DNA of 64,000 bases, from positions 1 to 64,000 of the forward strand of contig CAUVBP010000002.1 in NCBI GenBank assembly GCA_963550135.1, written 5' to 3'. A model generated the notes under the pieces. It saw nothing but the letters and a program-made list of their open reading frames with translations, had not been told where the DNA came from and made no database searches. This document shows positions 44,046 to 52,179 of the stretch, in pieces (positions within the stretch are counted from its first letter, which is position 1; every line of letters starts with the position of its first letter). Made by a program: the position numbers and the translations under genes. This DNA comes from Saccharimonas sp963550135 (GTDB lineage: Bacteria > Patescibacteriota > Saccharimonadia > Saccharimonadales > Saccharimonadaceae).

Positions 44046-44488
44046 TGAAGCGCGTATTTTTGGCTTTAGCAGCGGTGATAACAGGTACAGTTTTCTTCTC
44101 TGCGACTGTCCCATCGGCAGCTTATGCGGCTGATGCGTCGTGCGATGCTTACGTCTTTGCTATGCCTGCTTGGTACAATGGCATGATGACTAAGGGGTCT
44201 AGCGGCGACTGCGAGTTTGAAGGCCTGAAATCGGCTAGCGAGCCCGACAAAATTGATTTTAGCCGCACTGGGTTCAAGATCGGCGCTAATGTTGTACGTT
44301 GTCTCTTGATAGCGTCTACGTATGTAGCTATATTCTTCTTGATCAAGGGCGGTATTGCCTATATGTATAGTACTGGCTCGCCAGAAGGTGTCGCTGGCGC
44401 TAAAAAGACGGTACAGAACGCGCTGATAGGTTTCGTGATTGCTATGCTCGCCGTGCAAATCGTTAATGTTATAGGAGACATTATATGA
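44045..44488 (+). CDS. VirB2/TrbC-like small membrane protein 2
   Basis: 147 residues from ATG 44045, which overlaps the stop of the gene before (TAATG); a longer frame from 44015 is not favoured. Signal peptide ending near AYAADAS, an extracytoplasmic stretch of about 55 residues with three cysteines, then two membrane helices around VVRCLLIASTYVAIFFLIKGGIAYMY and KKTVQNALIGFVIAMLAVQIVNVIG with a TGSPEGVAGAKK loop. Same plan as the other pilins but with a longer exported segment. Confidence 0.72.
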   Translation: MKRVFLALAAVITGTVFFSATVPSAAYAADASCDAYVFAMPAWYNGMMTKGSSGDCEFEGLKSASEPDKIDFSRTGFKIGANVVRCLLIASTYVAIFFLIKGGIAYMYSTGSPEGVAGAKKTVQNALIGFVIAMLAVQIVNVIGDII

Positions 44489-44781
44489 TCTGGCAAACGA
44501 TTGTCCTTGCTGCGCGCAAGATTGATGCAAACAGTATTCTTTATTTCCCGACCAAGACAGATAATGATGCTTTGCCAGGCGTAATCAGGTTGGCGTATTT
44601 CTGGGCAACGGTTATTGCAGTTATTGTGCTGGTGATTGCCGGGTTTATCTATGCCACGTCGCAAGGCGACCCTAGCAAGGTGGCTCAGGCTAAAAATGCT
44701 ATGTTATATACTGTTGTTGGTCTAGTGGTTGTTTACATGTCGGCAGCAATAATAATGTTCGTGAACGGAGCATTTTTCTAA
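44485..44781 (+). CDS. VirB2/TrbC-like small membrane protein 3
   Basis: 98 residues, the shortest member, without an obvious cleavable signal. Two membrane helices, LAYFWATVIAVIVLVIAGFIYA and AMLYTVVGLVVVYMSAAIIMFV, flank the conserved loop TSQGDPSKVAQAKN, which is shared with the other pilins. Starts within the stop codon of the gene before (ATGA). May insert without cleavage, unlike its neighbours. Confidence 0.72.
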   Translation: MIWQTIVLAARKIDANSILYFPTKTDNDALPGVIRLAYFWATVIAVIVLVIAGFIYATSQGDPSKVAQAKNAMLYTVVGLVVVYMSAAIIMFVNGAFF

Positions 44782-44783
44782 TT

Positions 44784-45176
44784 ATGCGTAGAATAGCCGT
44801 GTTAGCAGTTGTAATTGCTGGAATTGTGTCGCTGGTGGCGATGGTGGTAATGCCAACAGCGGTCCGGGCGGCTCAATTACATGGCGCCTGCGACAGCGGT
44901 ACTTACGATAAAGAGGATTGCGATCTCATCAAGCACAATGAAATTGATAACACGCATACGACGATTTCCACGCCGATTAGTTGGGCATTTTGGTTGTTGG
45001 CGGCAATATCAGTAATTATGATTATTGTCGGCGGTATTCGTTATATTACCTCGCAGGGCAATCAGCAACAATTGCAATCAGCCAAGAATACTGTCTTGTA
45101 TGCGGTTGTCGGGCTAGTGGTGGCGATAGCTGCTAGGGCAATTGTAATGCTGGTTGTTGATAGTTTTTATAGCTAG
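44784..45176 (+). CDS. VirB2/TrbC-like small membrane protein 4
   Basis: 130 residues. Signal peptide ending near VRAAQ, short cysteine-bearing exported segment (GACDSGTYDKEDCD), then two membrane helices around ISWAFWLLAAISVIMIIVGGIRYI and NTVLYAVVGLVVAIAARAIVMLVV with the loop TSQGNQQQLQSAK. Two bases separate it from the gene before, so it is part of one operon. Confidence 0.75.
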   Translation: MRRIAVLAVVIAGIVSLVAMVVMPTAVRAAQLHGACDSGTYDKEDCDLIKHNEIDNTHTTISTPISWAFWLLAAISVIMIIVGGIRYITSQGNQQQLQSAKNTVLYAVVGLVVAIAARAIVMLVVDSFYS

Positions 45177-45188
45177 AAAGGAGCAATT

Positions 45189-45569
45189 ATGAAAAAAAAT
45201 ATAATAATGACAGTGTTGGCGTTAGTACTGAGCGTATCAACGCTGTTTTTTGCTGGCACACCAGTCCAGGCTGCGTCGTGCGGTAGCGCCAAGCAATGCA
45301 TAGATCAAGGTTTGTCAGCATCGGGGACTAGTTCTACTCCTAATAGTCTAAGCTCAGTATTAACGACAGTCACCAATATACTCTTGTTTCTGATGGGTGC
45401 CGTATCGGTGATTATGATTATCATTGGCGGTTTTCGCTATGTCACCTCGCAGGGCGACCAGACTCAAATGCAATCGGCTAAAAATACTATTTTGTACGCT
45501 GTTATTGGCGTGGTAGTGTCGATAGCTGCTTACGCGATTGTTAGTTTTGTTGTTACTCAGTTTGTCTGA
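45189..45569 (+). CDS. VirB2/TrbC-like small membrane protein 5
   Basis: 126 residues. Signal peptide ending at PVQAAS, cysteine pair (SCGSAKQCID), then two membrane helices around NILLFLMGAVSVIMIIIGGFRYV and NTILYAVIGVVVSIAAYAIVSFVV, with loop TSQGDQTQMQSAK almost identical to the next gene. AGAAAGGAG precedes the ATG. Confidence 0.77.
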   Translation: MKKNIIMTVLALVLSVSTLFFAGTPVQAASCGSAKQCIDQGLSASGTSSTPNSLSSVLTTVTNILLFLMGAVSVIMIIIGGFRYVTSQGDQTQMQSAKNTILYAVIGVVVSIAAYAIVSFVVTQFV

Positions 45570-45639
45570 TGCGTTTTTATTACCTGTTGCTATCTAATAA
45601 TGAAGCGTAAAAGCAATCCCAATTATTTATCAAATGTTG

Positions 45640-45645
45640 TATAAT
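45640..45645 (+). promoter_or_regulatory. -10 box TATAAT of the sixth pilin gene
   Basis: TATAAT at 45640-45645 in the 119-base gap gives a leader of about 36 bases with AGAAAGGAT before the ATG at 45689. So the last pilin can be expressed separately. No clear -35. Confidence 0.5.
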
Positions 45646-45688
45646 AACCCATATAGGACCAATAAATCATACAGAAAGGATCGAACGT

Positions 45689-46156
45689 ATGAGAATTAAA
45701 TTAAATAAAGACAGTATTTTCGGCTTGCTAGCCGTGCCTGCGCTGGTATTGTCGGTGGCTGGCGTGATGCTTCAGCCGGCGCCAGCGTTTGCTGCTCCGC
45801 TGAAGAAAACCATGAGTGGTACTGGTAAGGAAAAGCAGCTAAGTATATCAGGTGGAGCTGAGTCTGCTAGAGGCGAGGATCAATCAGCTTGTTTGTTTGG
45901 CAACGAAAATGGTTGCGATCAGGGCCAGACGCCTATCTTCACTATTGTCACTAACGTTTTGTTATTTATCATCGGTGCCGTATCGGTAATCATGCTGATC
46001 ATTGGCGGCTTTCGCTACGTCACCTCGCAGGGCGACCAGACGCAGGTGCAATCAGCCAAGAATACTATTTTATACTCGATAGTTGGTATTGTAGTGGCAA
46101 TTCTAGCTTACGCGGCAGTCAACTTCGTGATCTCTAGCTTCGTCAAGTCAGAATAG
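45689..46156 (+). CDS. VirB2/TrbC-like small membrane protein 6
   Basis: 155 residues. Signal peptide ending near AFAAP, then an exported basic/acidic stretch with two cysteines (SACLFGNENGCDQG) and two membrane helices around VLLFIIGAVSVIMLIIGGFRYV and NTILYSIVGIVVAILAYAAVNFVI with loop TSQGDQTQVQSAK. Closest to member five and to the gene at 47729, so probably a recent duplicate. Followed by a clear terminator. Confidence 0.77.
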   Translation: MRIKLNKDSIFGLLAVPALVLSVAGVMLQPAPAFAAPLKKTMSGTGKEKQLSISGGAESARGEDQSACLFGNENGCDQGQTPIFTIVTNVLLFIIGAVSVIMLIIGGFRYVTSQGDQTQVQSAKNTILYSIVGIVVAILAYAAVNFVISSFVKSE

Positions 46157-46177
46157 TACCTGTTGCTTTCAAAGCAT

Positions 46178-46209
46178 AATAACCGCGCTTGAATTGGCGC
46201 GGTTATTTT
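46178..46209 (+). terminator. terminator of the pilin array
   Basis: Eleven-bp stem AATAACCGCGC (46178-46188) with GCGCGGTTATT (46197-46207), eight-base loop, then a short T-rich end. Confidence 0.75.
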
Positions 46210-46257
46210 ATATGTTTCGCTTTCTCCCGCTGGTACGCTAGTTTTTGGTTTATAAAA

Positions 46258-46300
46258 CAAAAAACCCGCTTGCGTTTATGCGTTTGCTTGCGGGTTATTT
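46258..46300 (-). terminator. terminator of the Hsp20 gene, possibly bidirectional
   Basis: Stem AACCCGC (46263-46269) with GCGGGTT (46290-46296). On the minus strand it is followed by six T residues, so it ends the hsp20 transcript. The plus side also has TATTTTAT. Confidence 0.7.
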
Positions 46301-46316
46301 TATCTAATTCTCTACT

Positions 46317-46799
46317 CTATTGGATAGCGATCTTTTTGGCTTGTTCTTGCTTGACCTTGGTGAAGCTAATAGTTAGAACACCATCCTTGAGCACTGCCGA
46401 CACCTCGTCTTCTTTAACAGCTACTGGCAATGCTAGCGTGCGGCTAAATTCGCCCCAATAACATTCTTGGATATGCCAGCGCGAAACGGCGGTGTCGTCG
46501 CCGCTTGATAGCGTGCCGCTGATGGTCAAGATGCCGTCAGAGATACTAACATCGAGATCTTCTTTGTTGACGCCAGCGGTACGAGCCTTAATCACTAGCA
46601 ATTCGTCAGTCTCGTAGACGTCAACGGCTAGCTGGCCTGGGAAGTCTTCTTCTTGCTCTTGCCAGGCGCTATCATCGGTCTGCTGCTGAGGTGCTGCCGC
46701 GGCTGGCGAGTTATTGTCGTTCGTTAAACTGTCATCGTTGAGAAATGCTGCAGCCAGCTCGTCTCCGATCAACAGATCGTCATCTTGTTTACGTGCCAT
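46317..46799 (-). CDS. hsp20: Small heat shock protein Hsp20
   Basis: 160 residues. An N-terminal disordered, Gln/Asp-rich part (about 1-50) precedes the alpha-crystallin domain: QLAVDVYETDELLVIKARTAGVNKEDLDVSI and the closing FSRTLALPVAVKEDEVSAVLKDGVLTISFTK, with the GVL motif present. Holdase chaperone. TGGAGG precedes the ATG. It stands alone between the pilin array and comF. Confidence 0.93.
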   Translation of the reverse strand: MARKQDDDLLIGDELAAAFLNDDSLTNDNNSPAAAAPQQQTDDSAWQEQEEDFPGQLAVDVYETDELLVIKARTAGVNKEDLDVSISDGILTISGTLSSGDDTAVSRWHIQECYWGEFSRTLALPVAVKEDEVSAVLKDGVLTISFTKVKQEQAKKIAIQ

Positions 46800-46865
46800 T
46801 GATGTCCTCCACTATTCTCGTTGGCTGATTGAAATTTATACTATCATTATAGACTATGCATAGCG

Positions 46866-46871
46866 TATAAT
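46866..46871 (+). promoter_or_regulatory. -10 box TATAAT of comF
   Basis: TATAAT at 46866-46871 with the ATG at 46906 gives a leader of about 28 bases. No strong ribosome-binding site is visible. Confidence 0.4.
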
Positions 46872-46905
46872 CAACTGTATAAACCATAAGAGTGTAAAAA
46901 ACACA

Positions 46906-47580
46906 ATGATGATTTCCCTGTTCAATATACTAGCGCCCCACTACTGTTGTTCTTGCGGTGAAATTGGCAGGATTATTTGTGATGATTGTAAAAATAACAT
47001 CATCTCGCGAGCTTCGCAGCGGTGCTTGCTGTGCGCGAAAACTATTCGTAATTCCAGCGGTTTATGCCAGCGCTGCCAGCCGAGAGCGCCTTTTGAAAAT
47101 GCTTGGTATGTTGGCGAACGAAGCGGTGCTTTGAAGCTGTTGATTGGTGCTTATAAATTCGAACGAGTTGGCGGTGCTTATCGCGAGATTGTTGATTTGC
47201 TAGATGCGCGCGTATCAGAATTACCTGCCAGGACAATTGTGGTGCCAGTGCCGACAATTGCGTCGCACGTTCGCCAGCGAGGTTTCGATCACGCAGCGAG
47301 GCTAGCCAAGGATTTTGCTAGGCGCCGAAAGCTCCCCTATCGTACGATACTGCATCGGCGAACCTCATCAGTCCAGCATACTGCCGATAAGAGCGAGCGC
47401 TGGCAGCAAGCGAAGCAGGCTTTTGTTTGCGACAGCTCAGAGGCCGCTAGCTGTTTGTTGATCGATGATATTTACACTACTGGAGCGACATTGTATTATG
47501 CTGCTAAAGCTCTACTGGATAGCGGAGTCGAAAAAGTGTCGGTAGCAGTAGTAGCGCGGCAGCCTACCCAGGGTAGCTAA
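46906..47580 (+). CDS. comF: ComF family phosphoribosyltransferase-like protein
   Basis: 224 residues. N-terminal zinc-ribbon cysteines (CCSCGEIGRIICDDC and later CLLCAK, CQRC) and the PRTase-like half with VVPVPTIASHVRQRGFDHAARLAK and the phosphate loop SCLLIDDIYTTGATL. ComF proteins take part in DNA uptake. It lies near the VirB2-like genes and tRNA-Ser, consistent with a competence role for at least part of the pilus machinery. Confidence 0.92.
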   Translation: MMISLFNILAPHYCCSCGEIGRIICDDCKNNIISRASQRCLLCAKTIRNSSGLCQRCQPRAPFENAWYVGERSGALKLLIGAYKFERVGGAYREIVDLLDARVSELPARTIVVPVPTIASHVRQRGFDHAARLAKDFARRRKLPYRTILHRRTSSVQHTADKSERWQQAKQAFVCDSSEAASCLLIDDIYTTGATLYYAAKALLDSGVEKVSVAVVARQPTQGS

Positions 47581-47587
47581 TCTCTGA

Positions 47588-47593
47588 TATAAT
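47588..47593 (+). promoter_or_regulatory. -10 box of tRNA-Ser(UGA)
   Basis: TATAAT at 47588-47593 with TG one base upstream, nine bases before the tRNA 5' end; the tRNA is probably made with almost no leader. Confidence 0.55.
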
Positions 47594-47602
47594 AGGTCCG
47601 CT

Positions 47603-47690
<88 letters not shown>

Positions 47691-47702
47691 GAAAATGCCT
47701 TA

Positions 47703-47722
47703 TTTACTTTTATAAAAGTAAA
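47703..47722. terminator. AT-rich palindrome between tRNA-Ser and the pilin-like gene
   Basis: TTTACTTTTA and TAAAAGTAAA form a perfect 20-bp palindrome in the 38-base gap between converging units. It may act as a weak two-way terminator. Confidence 0.4.
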
Positions 47723-47728
47723 ATTATT

Positions 47729-48169
47729 TTAGCGGCTGGAGGCGCCATAACCGCCAGTAGTAGTACCGCTGCCGCCAATACCGCTACCTGATGGGCTAGG
47801 TATAAAATTGCCGATGACGAAATTAACGGCCGCGTAGGCCAGAATTGCCACGATTATACCGACTAGCGCGTAAAGGATGGTGTTCTTGGCTGATTGAACT
47901 TTCGAGGCGTCGCCGCCAGATACGATATATTTTAGCCCGCCGATGATGAGCATGATTACAGCAACGGCGCCAACGATGAATAGCAAGACGCTGCTCACTC
48001 GTGAAAATACGCCAGACTCGCCGAATAAGGTGGTTGGCTGGTCGGCGCCTCGCGCCGAACTAGCGCCGTCTGCGATTGAGCCGATAGCTGCTACCGGCAG
48101 CGGCGACAGCGCAGCAATGGCGATGGTAATTGAAGCTAGGATTCTAATGATAATATTAGTGCTTTTCAT
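47729..48169 (-). CDS. VirB2/TrbC-like small membrane protein 7 (outlying copy)
   Basis: 146 residues. Signal helix (1-28), exported segment SARGADQPTTLFGESGVFSRV, then two membrane helices around VLLFIVGAVAVIMLIIGGLKYI and NTILYALVGIIVAILAYAAVNFVIG joined by SGGDASKVQSAK, and a Gly/Ser tail. It shares the SARG(E/A)DQ motif and helix sequence with member six of the array at 45689. AGAAGGA precedes the ATG. Placed on the minus strand between two tRNA-Ser genes, away from the array. Confidence 0.75.
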   Translation of the reverse strand: MKSTNIIIRILASITIAIAALSPLPVAAIGSIADGASSARGADQPTTLFGESGVFSRVSSVLLFIVGAVAVIMLIIGGLKYIVSGGDASKVQSAKNTILYALVGIIVAILAYAAVNFVIGNFIPSPSGSGIGGSGTTTGGYGASSR

Positions 48170-48292
48170 AATGATTTTTGAAGTCCTTCTAATTATTAGT
48201 ATACATGGTTATCATCAAAAATCTATGCAGCAATGGTAAAATATGCTAAACTGGTAGCGATTGGAGCTTTACTATTGGTGATAGCTTCGTTC

Positions 48293-48385
48293 GGAGGAGT
48301 ACCCAAGTGGCTGAAGGGGACGGTTTGCTAAATCGTTAGTACGGGGAGACCTGTAGCGGGAGTTCGAATCTCCCCTCCTCCGCCA
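48293..48385 (+). tRNA. tRNA-Ser (anticodon GCU)
   Basis: Acceptor GGAGGAG with CTCCTCC, discriminator G, encoded CCA at 48383-48385; anticodon loop TTGCTAA gives GCU. Long variable arm. Confidence 0.95.
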
Positions 48386-48392
48386 AGAAAAG

Positions 48393-48422
48393 TAGAGGTC
48401 GTTTGTTGTCCTCTATTTTTTT
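48393..48422 (+). terminator. terminator after tRNA-Ser(GCU)
   Basis: Stem TAGAGG (48393-48398) with CCTCTA (48410-48415) followed by seven T residues. Confidence 0.8.
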
Positions 48423-48450
48423 GTGGTAATCACTGCAGCCATGATATAAT
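48421..48450 (+). promoter_or_regulatory. promoter of 48457 gene, leaderless
   Basis: TTGTGG (48421-48426), 18-base spacer, extended TGATATAAT with TATAAT at 48445-48450, six bases before the ATG. The -35 overlaps the last T residues of the terminator before it. Confidence 0.6.
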
Positions 48451-48456
48451 GCGGTT

Positions 48457-49158
48457 ATGCAAGACGACTCATCGCAAGATTGGCAAAAACCAGCAGAGAC
48501 AGCTTCTGGGGCGCCTTTTCAAGCGGCTGTTTCAGAAGCAGAGTTAAATACGAGTGCAGAATCAACCCAGCCAGCTTCAGTTGATGCCGAGGTAACAGAT
48601 TCAACTGCTCCAACTGCTCCAACTGCTCTTAATTCAGCAGAGAGCGATACTTCAGCATTTGGCGATGATGCAACGCCAGCGGTCGAGCCTGACGATAGCG
48701 AAATTCTTGTGCGCTGGCAAGGCCCAGAGCATCTCTATAGCGAGCGTTCGATGATGTGGTATGTAGCTTTGGCGCTAGCGACGCTCATAATGATGGCGAT
48801 TGCTTATTTTGCGTTTAATTCGCTGACATTCACTATTTTGTTGCCAGTGATGGCGGTGGCGCTGGGCGTGTACGCGCATCGGCCGCCAGAGATTATTGAT
48901 TATACCTTGACCCGCAAGGGTCTGTATGTTCGCGACCGGCTAATGCTGTATGATCAGTTTAAATCGTTTGATGTTGTCACTATCAATAATGTTCATCATA
49001 TTGCGCTAATTCCGCGCAAGCGCTTCCAACTAGGGCAGAATATTTACTTCCCTGAGGAATCAGGCGAGAAAATTGTCGACATGCTAGCGGCGCGCCTGCC
49101 GATGAAAGAAGTCAAGCCAGATTTTATCGATAGGATACTAGCCAAGCTTCACTTGTGA
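48457..49158 (+). CDS. Two-helix membrane protein with acidic N terminus
   Basis: 233 residues, not in a family I recognise with certainty. Residues 1-85 are acidic and rich in Ala, Thr and Ser (disordered). Two membrane helices (about 100-145) follow, then a conserved soluble region (YTLTRKGLYVRDRLMLYDQFKSFDV...IPRKRFQLGQNIYF) that looks like a small PH-like beta domain. Proteins of this plan are common in Patescibacteria and have no known function. Confidence 0.7.
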   Translation: MQDDSSQDWQKPAETASGAPFQAAVSEAELNTSAESTQPASVDAEVTDSTAPTAPTALNSAESDTSAFGDDATPAVEPDDSEILVRWQGPEHLYSERSMMWYVALALATLIMMAIAYFAFNSLTFTILLPVMAVALGVYAHRPPEIIDYTLTRKGLYVRDRLMLYDQFKSFDVVTINNVHHIALIPRKRFQLGQNIYFPEESGEKIVDMLAARLPMKEVKPDFIDRILAKLHL

Positions 49159-49191
49159 AAAGTGTTTGAGTATGCTATTATCAGCTAGTTA

Positions 49192-49268
49192 GCACCCGTA
49201 GCTCAGCTGGATAGAGCGTTGGTTTGCGGTACCAGAGGTCGTGCGTTCGAATCGCGCCGGGTGTACCA
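49192..49268 (+). tRNA. tRNA-Arg (anticodon GCG)
   Basis: Acceptor GCACCCG with CGGGTGT, discriminator A, encoded CCA at 49266-49268, D-loop with A20-type AGCTGGAT. Anticodon loop TTGCGGT (49224-49230) gives GCG, reading CGC and CGU. Most bacteria use ACG here. Confidence 0.9.
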
Positions 49269-49396
49269 CATGTTTTTATACGAGCCTGGATCGGATGGTT
49301 CGTGTCTAATAATTGAGAGCGGCTGCCCTGCTGGGCGGACGCTTTTCGTTTGGCGGACAGTTGCTATGCTGCTGATGTTTGTGATTAAATAGAAGT

Positions 49397-49798
49397 ATGA
49401 CTAATGAGGAATTATCCAATCAGATACAAAAACTAAGTGATATCGTTGCCAATTTGGCGAAAACGATGAACGAACGCTTTGAAAAAAACGACGAGCAGTT
49501 TGCGCAGATCGACGAACGTTTCAACAGCATTGATGAGCAGCTCGCTGATATTCGTAACGACCATAAAATGTTGGTCGATATCGTAAAAGATATGGATTTA
49601 CGAATGGATAAGGGCTTCAATGAGCTAAAAGCTGAAGACGGCAAAATTCATGCCGAGATTGCTAGTCTGCGACTTGAACTTTACCACGAATCTGGCAGCC
49701 GCGAGCTGGTGGACGATACTTTGTATGGTTCGTTAGACAAGCGCTTGCGCCGACTAGAGGCAAAGTTTCCTGATTTGGCGTCGAGCCAAGCGGTGTGA
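49397..49798 (+). CDS. Small coiled-coil protein
   Basis: 133 residues with no membrane segment. Residues ~5-95 are heptad-like (ISNLAKTMNERFEKNDEQFAQIDERFNSIDEQL-type pattern in pieces), followed by a conserved-looking end ELVDDTLYGSLDKRLRRLEAKFPDL. Such proteins occur in Patescibacteria and in phages, role unknown. TTAAAT lies six bases before the ATG, a weak leaderless signal. Confidence 0.65.
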   Translation: MTNEELSNQIQKLSDIVANLAKTMNERFEKNDEQFAQIDERFNSIDEQLADIRNDHKMLVDIVKDMDLRMDKGFNELKAEDGKIHAEIASLRLELYHESGSRELVDDTLYGSLDKRLRRLEAKFPDLASSQAV

Positions 49799-49802
49799 TA
49801 TT

Positions 49803-49892
49803 TGGCGGAGAGACAGGGATTCGAACCCTGGGTACGATTGCTCGCACACACGCGTTCCAGGCGTGCACCTTCAACCACTCGGTCACCTCTCC
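49803..49892 (-). tRNA. tRNA-Ser (anticodon GGA)
   Basis: Minus strand: acceptor GGAGAGG with CTCTCC, discriminator G and encoded CCA (at 49805-49803). Anticodon loop CTGGAAC gives GGA. Long variable arm. Confidence 0.95.
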
Positions 49893-49991
49893 TTCGCTTA
49901 CAATTCTACCAGAAAATGCCAGAAATATGAATTGCGCTTCACTCTGTGCCTGACTAATTAAAAATGTGGTATTTTACACAATCTTCATCGG

Positions 49992-50021
49992 TTGATTTAT
50001 TAAACGTCACTTGTCTATAAT
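49992..50021 (+). promoter_or_regulatory. promoter of the MacB-type exporter operon
   Basis: TTGATT (49992-49997), 18-base spacer, TATAAT (50016-50021), eight bases before the ATG at 50030; leaderless. Confidence 0.6.
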
Positions 50022-50029
50022 AGATTAAT

Positions 50030-50923
50030 ATGACAGCGCGAAAGACAGCAAGGCCGATAATTCAACTTAAAAAACTTACAAAAATATACGGTATAGGCGA
50101 CGCGGCGCACGATGCGCTCGACGAAATTGATCTAACCATCCGCGAGGGCGAGTTCATCGCCGTGATGGGGCCGTCCGGCTGCGGCAAGACGACTTTGCTT
50201 AATATCATTGGTTTTTTGGATCGGCCTGACCAGGGCGAATATCTGTTCGAGGAGCACTCGACCGCTCGCCTATCAGAACGGCAGTACGCCAAAATTCGTT
50301 CTAACAAGATTGGTATCGTTTTCCAGAGTTTTAATTTGATTAATCGCTTGACGGTGCTGGAAAATGTTGCTTTGCCGCTGATTTACAAAGGTGTACCGCG
50401 CGTCAAGCGTCTGGAAATGGCTAGTAGCATTCTAAAGTCGTTCCATTTGCAGGAGCGCGAATATTATATGCCGTGGCAGCTATCGGGCGGCCAGATGCAG
50501 CGCGTGGCAATTGCGCGGGCTTTGGTGAATAAACCGAGTATCATTCTAGCCGACGAGCCGACCGGCAACCTTGATAGCCGCTCTAGCCACGTTATTATGG
50601 AGGAGCTGGCTAACTTGCACAAAAAAGGCAACACTATCGTCATGGTGACTCACAACCCGAATCTGACTAGCTATGCTAGCCGTGTGATTAATATGCTTGA
50701 CGGCAAGGTTGCCAGCGACCGCCGTGTAACGGTTGAATCGCATACCGAATCAAAGGAAGTAGCAATCCCGCTGCACAAATCAGACGCTTCTAAAGATAAG
50801 AATGGCGCAGATGCTAAGGATACCAAGGATAAGGGCACTAAAAAAGCTAAAGAAGAGACAAAAGAAACTACCAAAGATAAGCCTAAAAAGATAGCCAAAA
50901 AGAGCGAGGACGACGAAAAATGA
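50030..50923 (+). CDS. ABC transporter ATPase, MacB/LolD-like
   Basis: 297 residues. Walker A MGPSGCGKTT, MacB-type DEIDLTIREGEFIAV start, signature QLSGGQMQRVAIARALV, Walker B IILADEPTGNLDS, then switch His VTHN. The last ~65 residues are Lys/Asp/Glu-rich and probably disordered, an extension not found in most MacB/LolD ATPases. It energises the adjacent FtsX-like permease, with which it overlaps by four bases. Confidence 0.9.
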   Translation: MTARKTARPIIQLKKLTKIYGIGDAAHDALDEIDLTIREGEFIAVMGPSGCGKTTLLNIIGFLDRPDQGEYLFEEHSTARLSERQYAKIRSNKIGIVFQSFNLINRLTVLENVALPLIYKGVPRVKRLEMASSILKSFHLQEREYYMPWQLSGGQMQRVAIARALVNKPSIILADEPTGNLDSRSSHVIMEELANLHKKGNTIVMVTHNPNLTSYASRVINMLDGKVASDRRVTVESHTESKEVAIPLHKSDASKDKNGADAKDTKDKGTKKAKEETKETTKDKPKKIAKKSEDDEK

Positions 50924-52149
50924 GGTTAATGACAGTTGAACACATCACCGACGCTTATCAAACATTGCGGCGCAGCCGCGCGCGTACGGTGCTGACCGCG
51001 CTGGGTATTGCTATCGGCGTGGCTAGCGTGACGTGTATTTTGGCGATTAGCGACGGTGCTCGCGGAATGATATCTAACCAAGTTAATACCTATGACGGCA
51101 AGCTAATGATCGTCCGTCCGGGCGCGCAGACGCGCGATTTGAATGCCTATCTCAACCCAGCCGGGCAGCAGTTGTTCGGCACCAGTTCGTTGACCGAGGC
51201 TGATATCGAGGCCGCTAAGTCAATTGACGGTATTGACGCGGTGGTGCCGCTAATGATTTTGAATGCTACTGCTAAAACCTCTCGAGCTGAGGCAGCTAAT
51301 AATGTTGTACTTTCTACTACTCCTGCGTTTATCAAGACGGCAGATATCAAAATGAACGCCGGCCAGTTCCTAGGTGAAGAAACTGACGATTCGGCAGTGG
51401 TGATCGGCAGCGAGTTGTCAACTAAACTATTCAACACTGATCGTTCGGTTGGTCAGATGTTCACGATGTACGGCCAGCAGTTTACGGTTATCGGCGTTGT
51501 TAAGACTGGCGCTAACCCGGTTAACTATAATACCGTTGATTATGGTAATGCAATTTTTGTCTCTTATAATCAAGGTAAATTGCTGCACAAAGGCAGTACG
51601 CAGATTCAACAAATTAACGTTCTGGCAAAGGACAAGGATAATGTCTCGGCTGTTAAAGATAAATTAAAAGAGAAAATCCTCAAACAACACCTAGGTGAAG
51701 CCAACTTTACTATTCTAAGTGGCGCTGATATTGGCCGGCCGACTGGCGAATTGTTTAGTGCCTTAACAGCGGTGATGGCGGCCATTGCAGCGATTTCGCT
51801 GGTAGTGGGCGGCGTCGGTATCATGAATATCATGCTGGTTGGCGTGGCTGAGCGCACCCGCGAAATTGGTATCCGCAAAGCAGTTGGCGCTAGCCAGCGG
51901 ACGATTATCGGGCAATTTTTGGTCGAGTCGCTGATGATTAGCCTGCTAGGCGGCACTTGCGGTTATCTGGTTGGTTGTTTGTTAGCTGTGATTATTAGTT
52001 CGCAAATGAGCTTTGGGCCGACAATGACCTGGTCAACAGCGATTGCGGCGTTGTTGATGGCGGTTGGTTCTGGCGTAATCTTCGGTACTTACCCTGCCCT
52101 GAAAGCGGCGCGCAAGAATACTATTGAATCGCTGCGGCAATACCACTAG
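50920..52149 (+). CDS. ABC transporter permease, MacB/FtsX-like
   Basis: 409 residues. One N-terminal membrane helix (about 22-45; VLTALGIAIGVASVTCI), a periplasm-facing MacB_PCD domain (about 50-260) and three C-terminal helices (about 280-400) with GGVGIMNIMLVGVAERTREIGIRKAVGAS, the FtsX signature. With the ATPase it probably pushes peptides, lipoproteins or toxins through the envelope (mechanotransmission). Confidence 0.92.
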   Translation: MRLMTVEHITDAYQTLRRSRARTVLTALGIAIGVASVTCILAISDGARGMISNQVNTYDGKLMIVRPGAQTRDLNAYLNPAGQQLFGTSSLTEADIEAAKSIDGIDAVVPLMILNATAKTSRAEAANNVVLSTTPAFIKTADIKMNAGQFLGEETDDSAVVIGSELSTKLFNTDRSVGQMFTMYGQQFTVIGVVKTGANPVNYNTVDYGNAIFVSYNQGKLLHKGSTQIQQINVLAKDKDNVSAVKDKLKEKILKQHLGEANFTILSGADIGRPTGELFSALTAVMAAIAAISLVVGGVGIMNIMLVGVAERTREIGIRKAVGASQRTIIGQFLVESLMISLLGGTCGYLVGCLLAVIISSQMSFGPTMTWSTAIAALLMAVGSGVIFGTYPALKAARKNTIESLRQYH

Positions 52150-52179
52150 AGCCCGAATTTCTACCGATAGACGATAAAT

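Noticed and set aside
44066..44664. Minus-strand frames opposite the pilin genes
   Set aside because: The plus-strand genes overlap each other as a translationally coupled operon with matching signal and membrane segments.
49662..49886. Minus-strand frames over tRNA-Ser(GGA)
   Set aside because: They translate a tRNA gene and the opposite strand of the coiled-coil gene.
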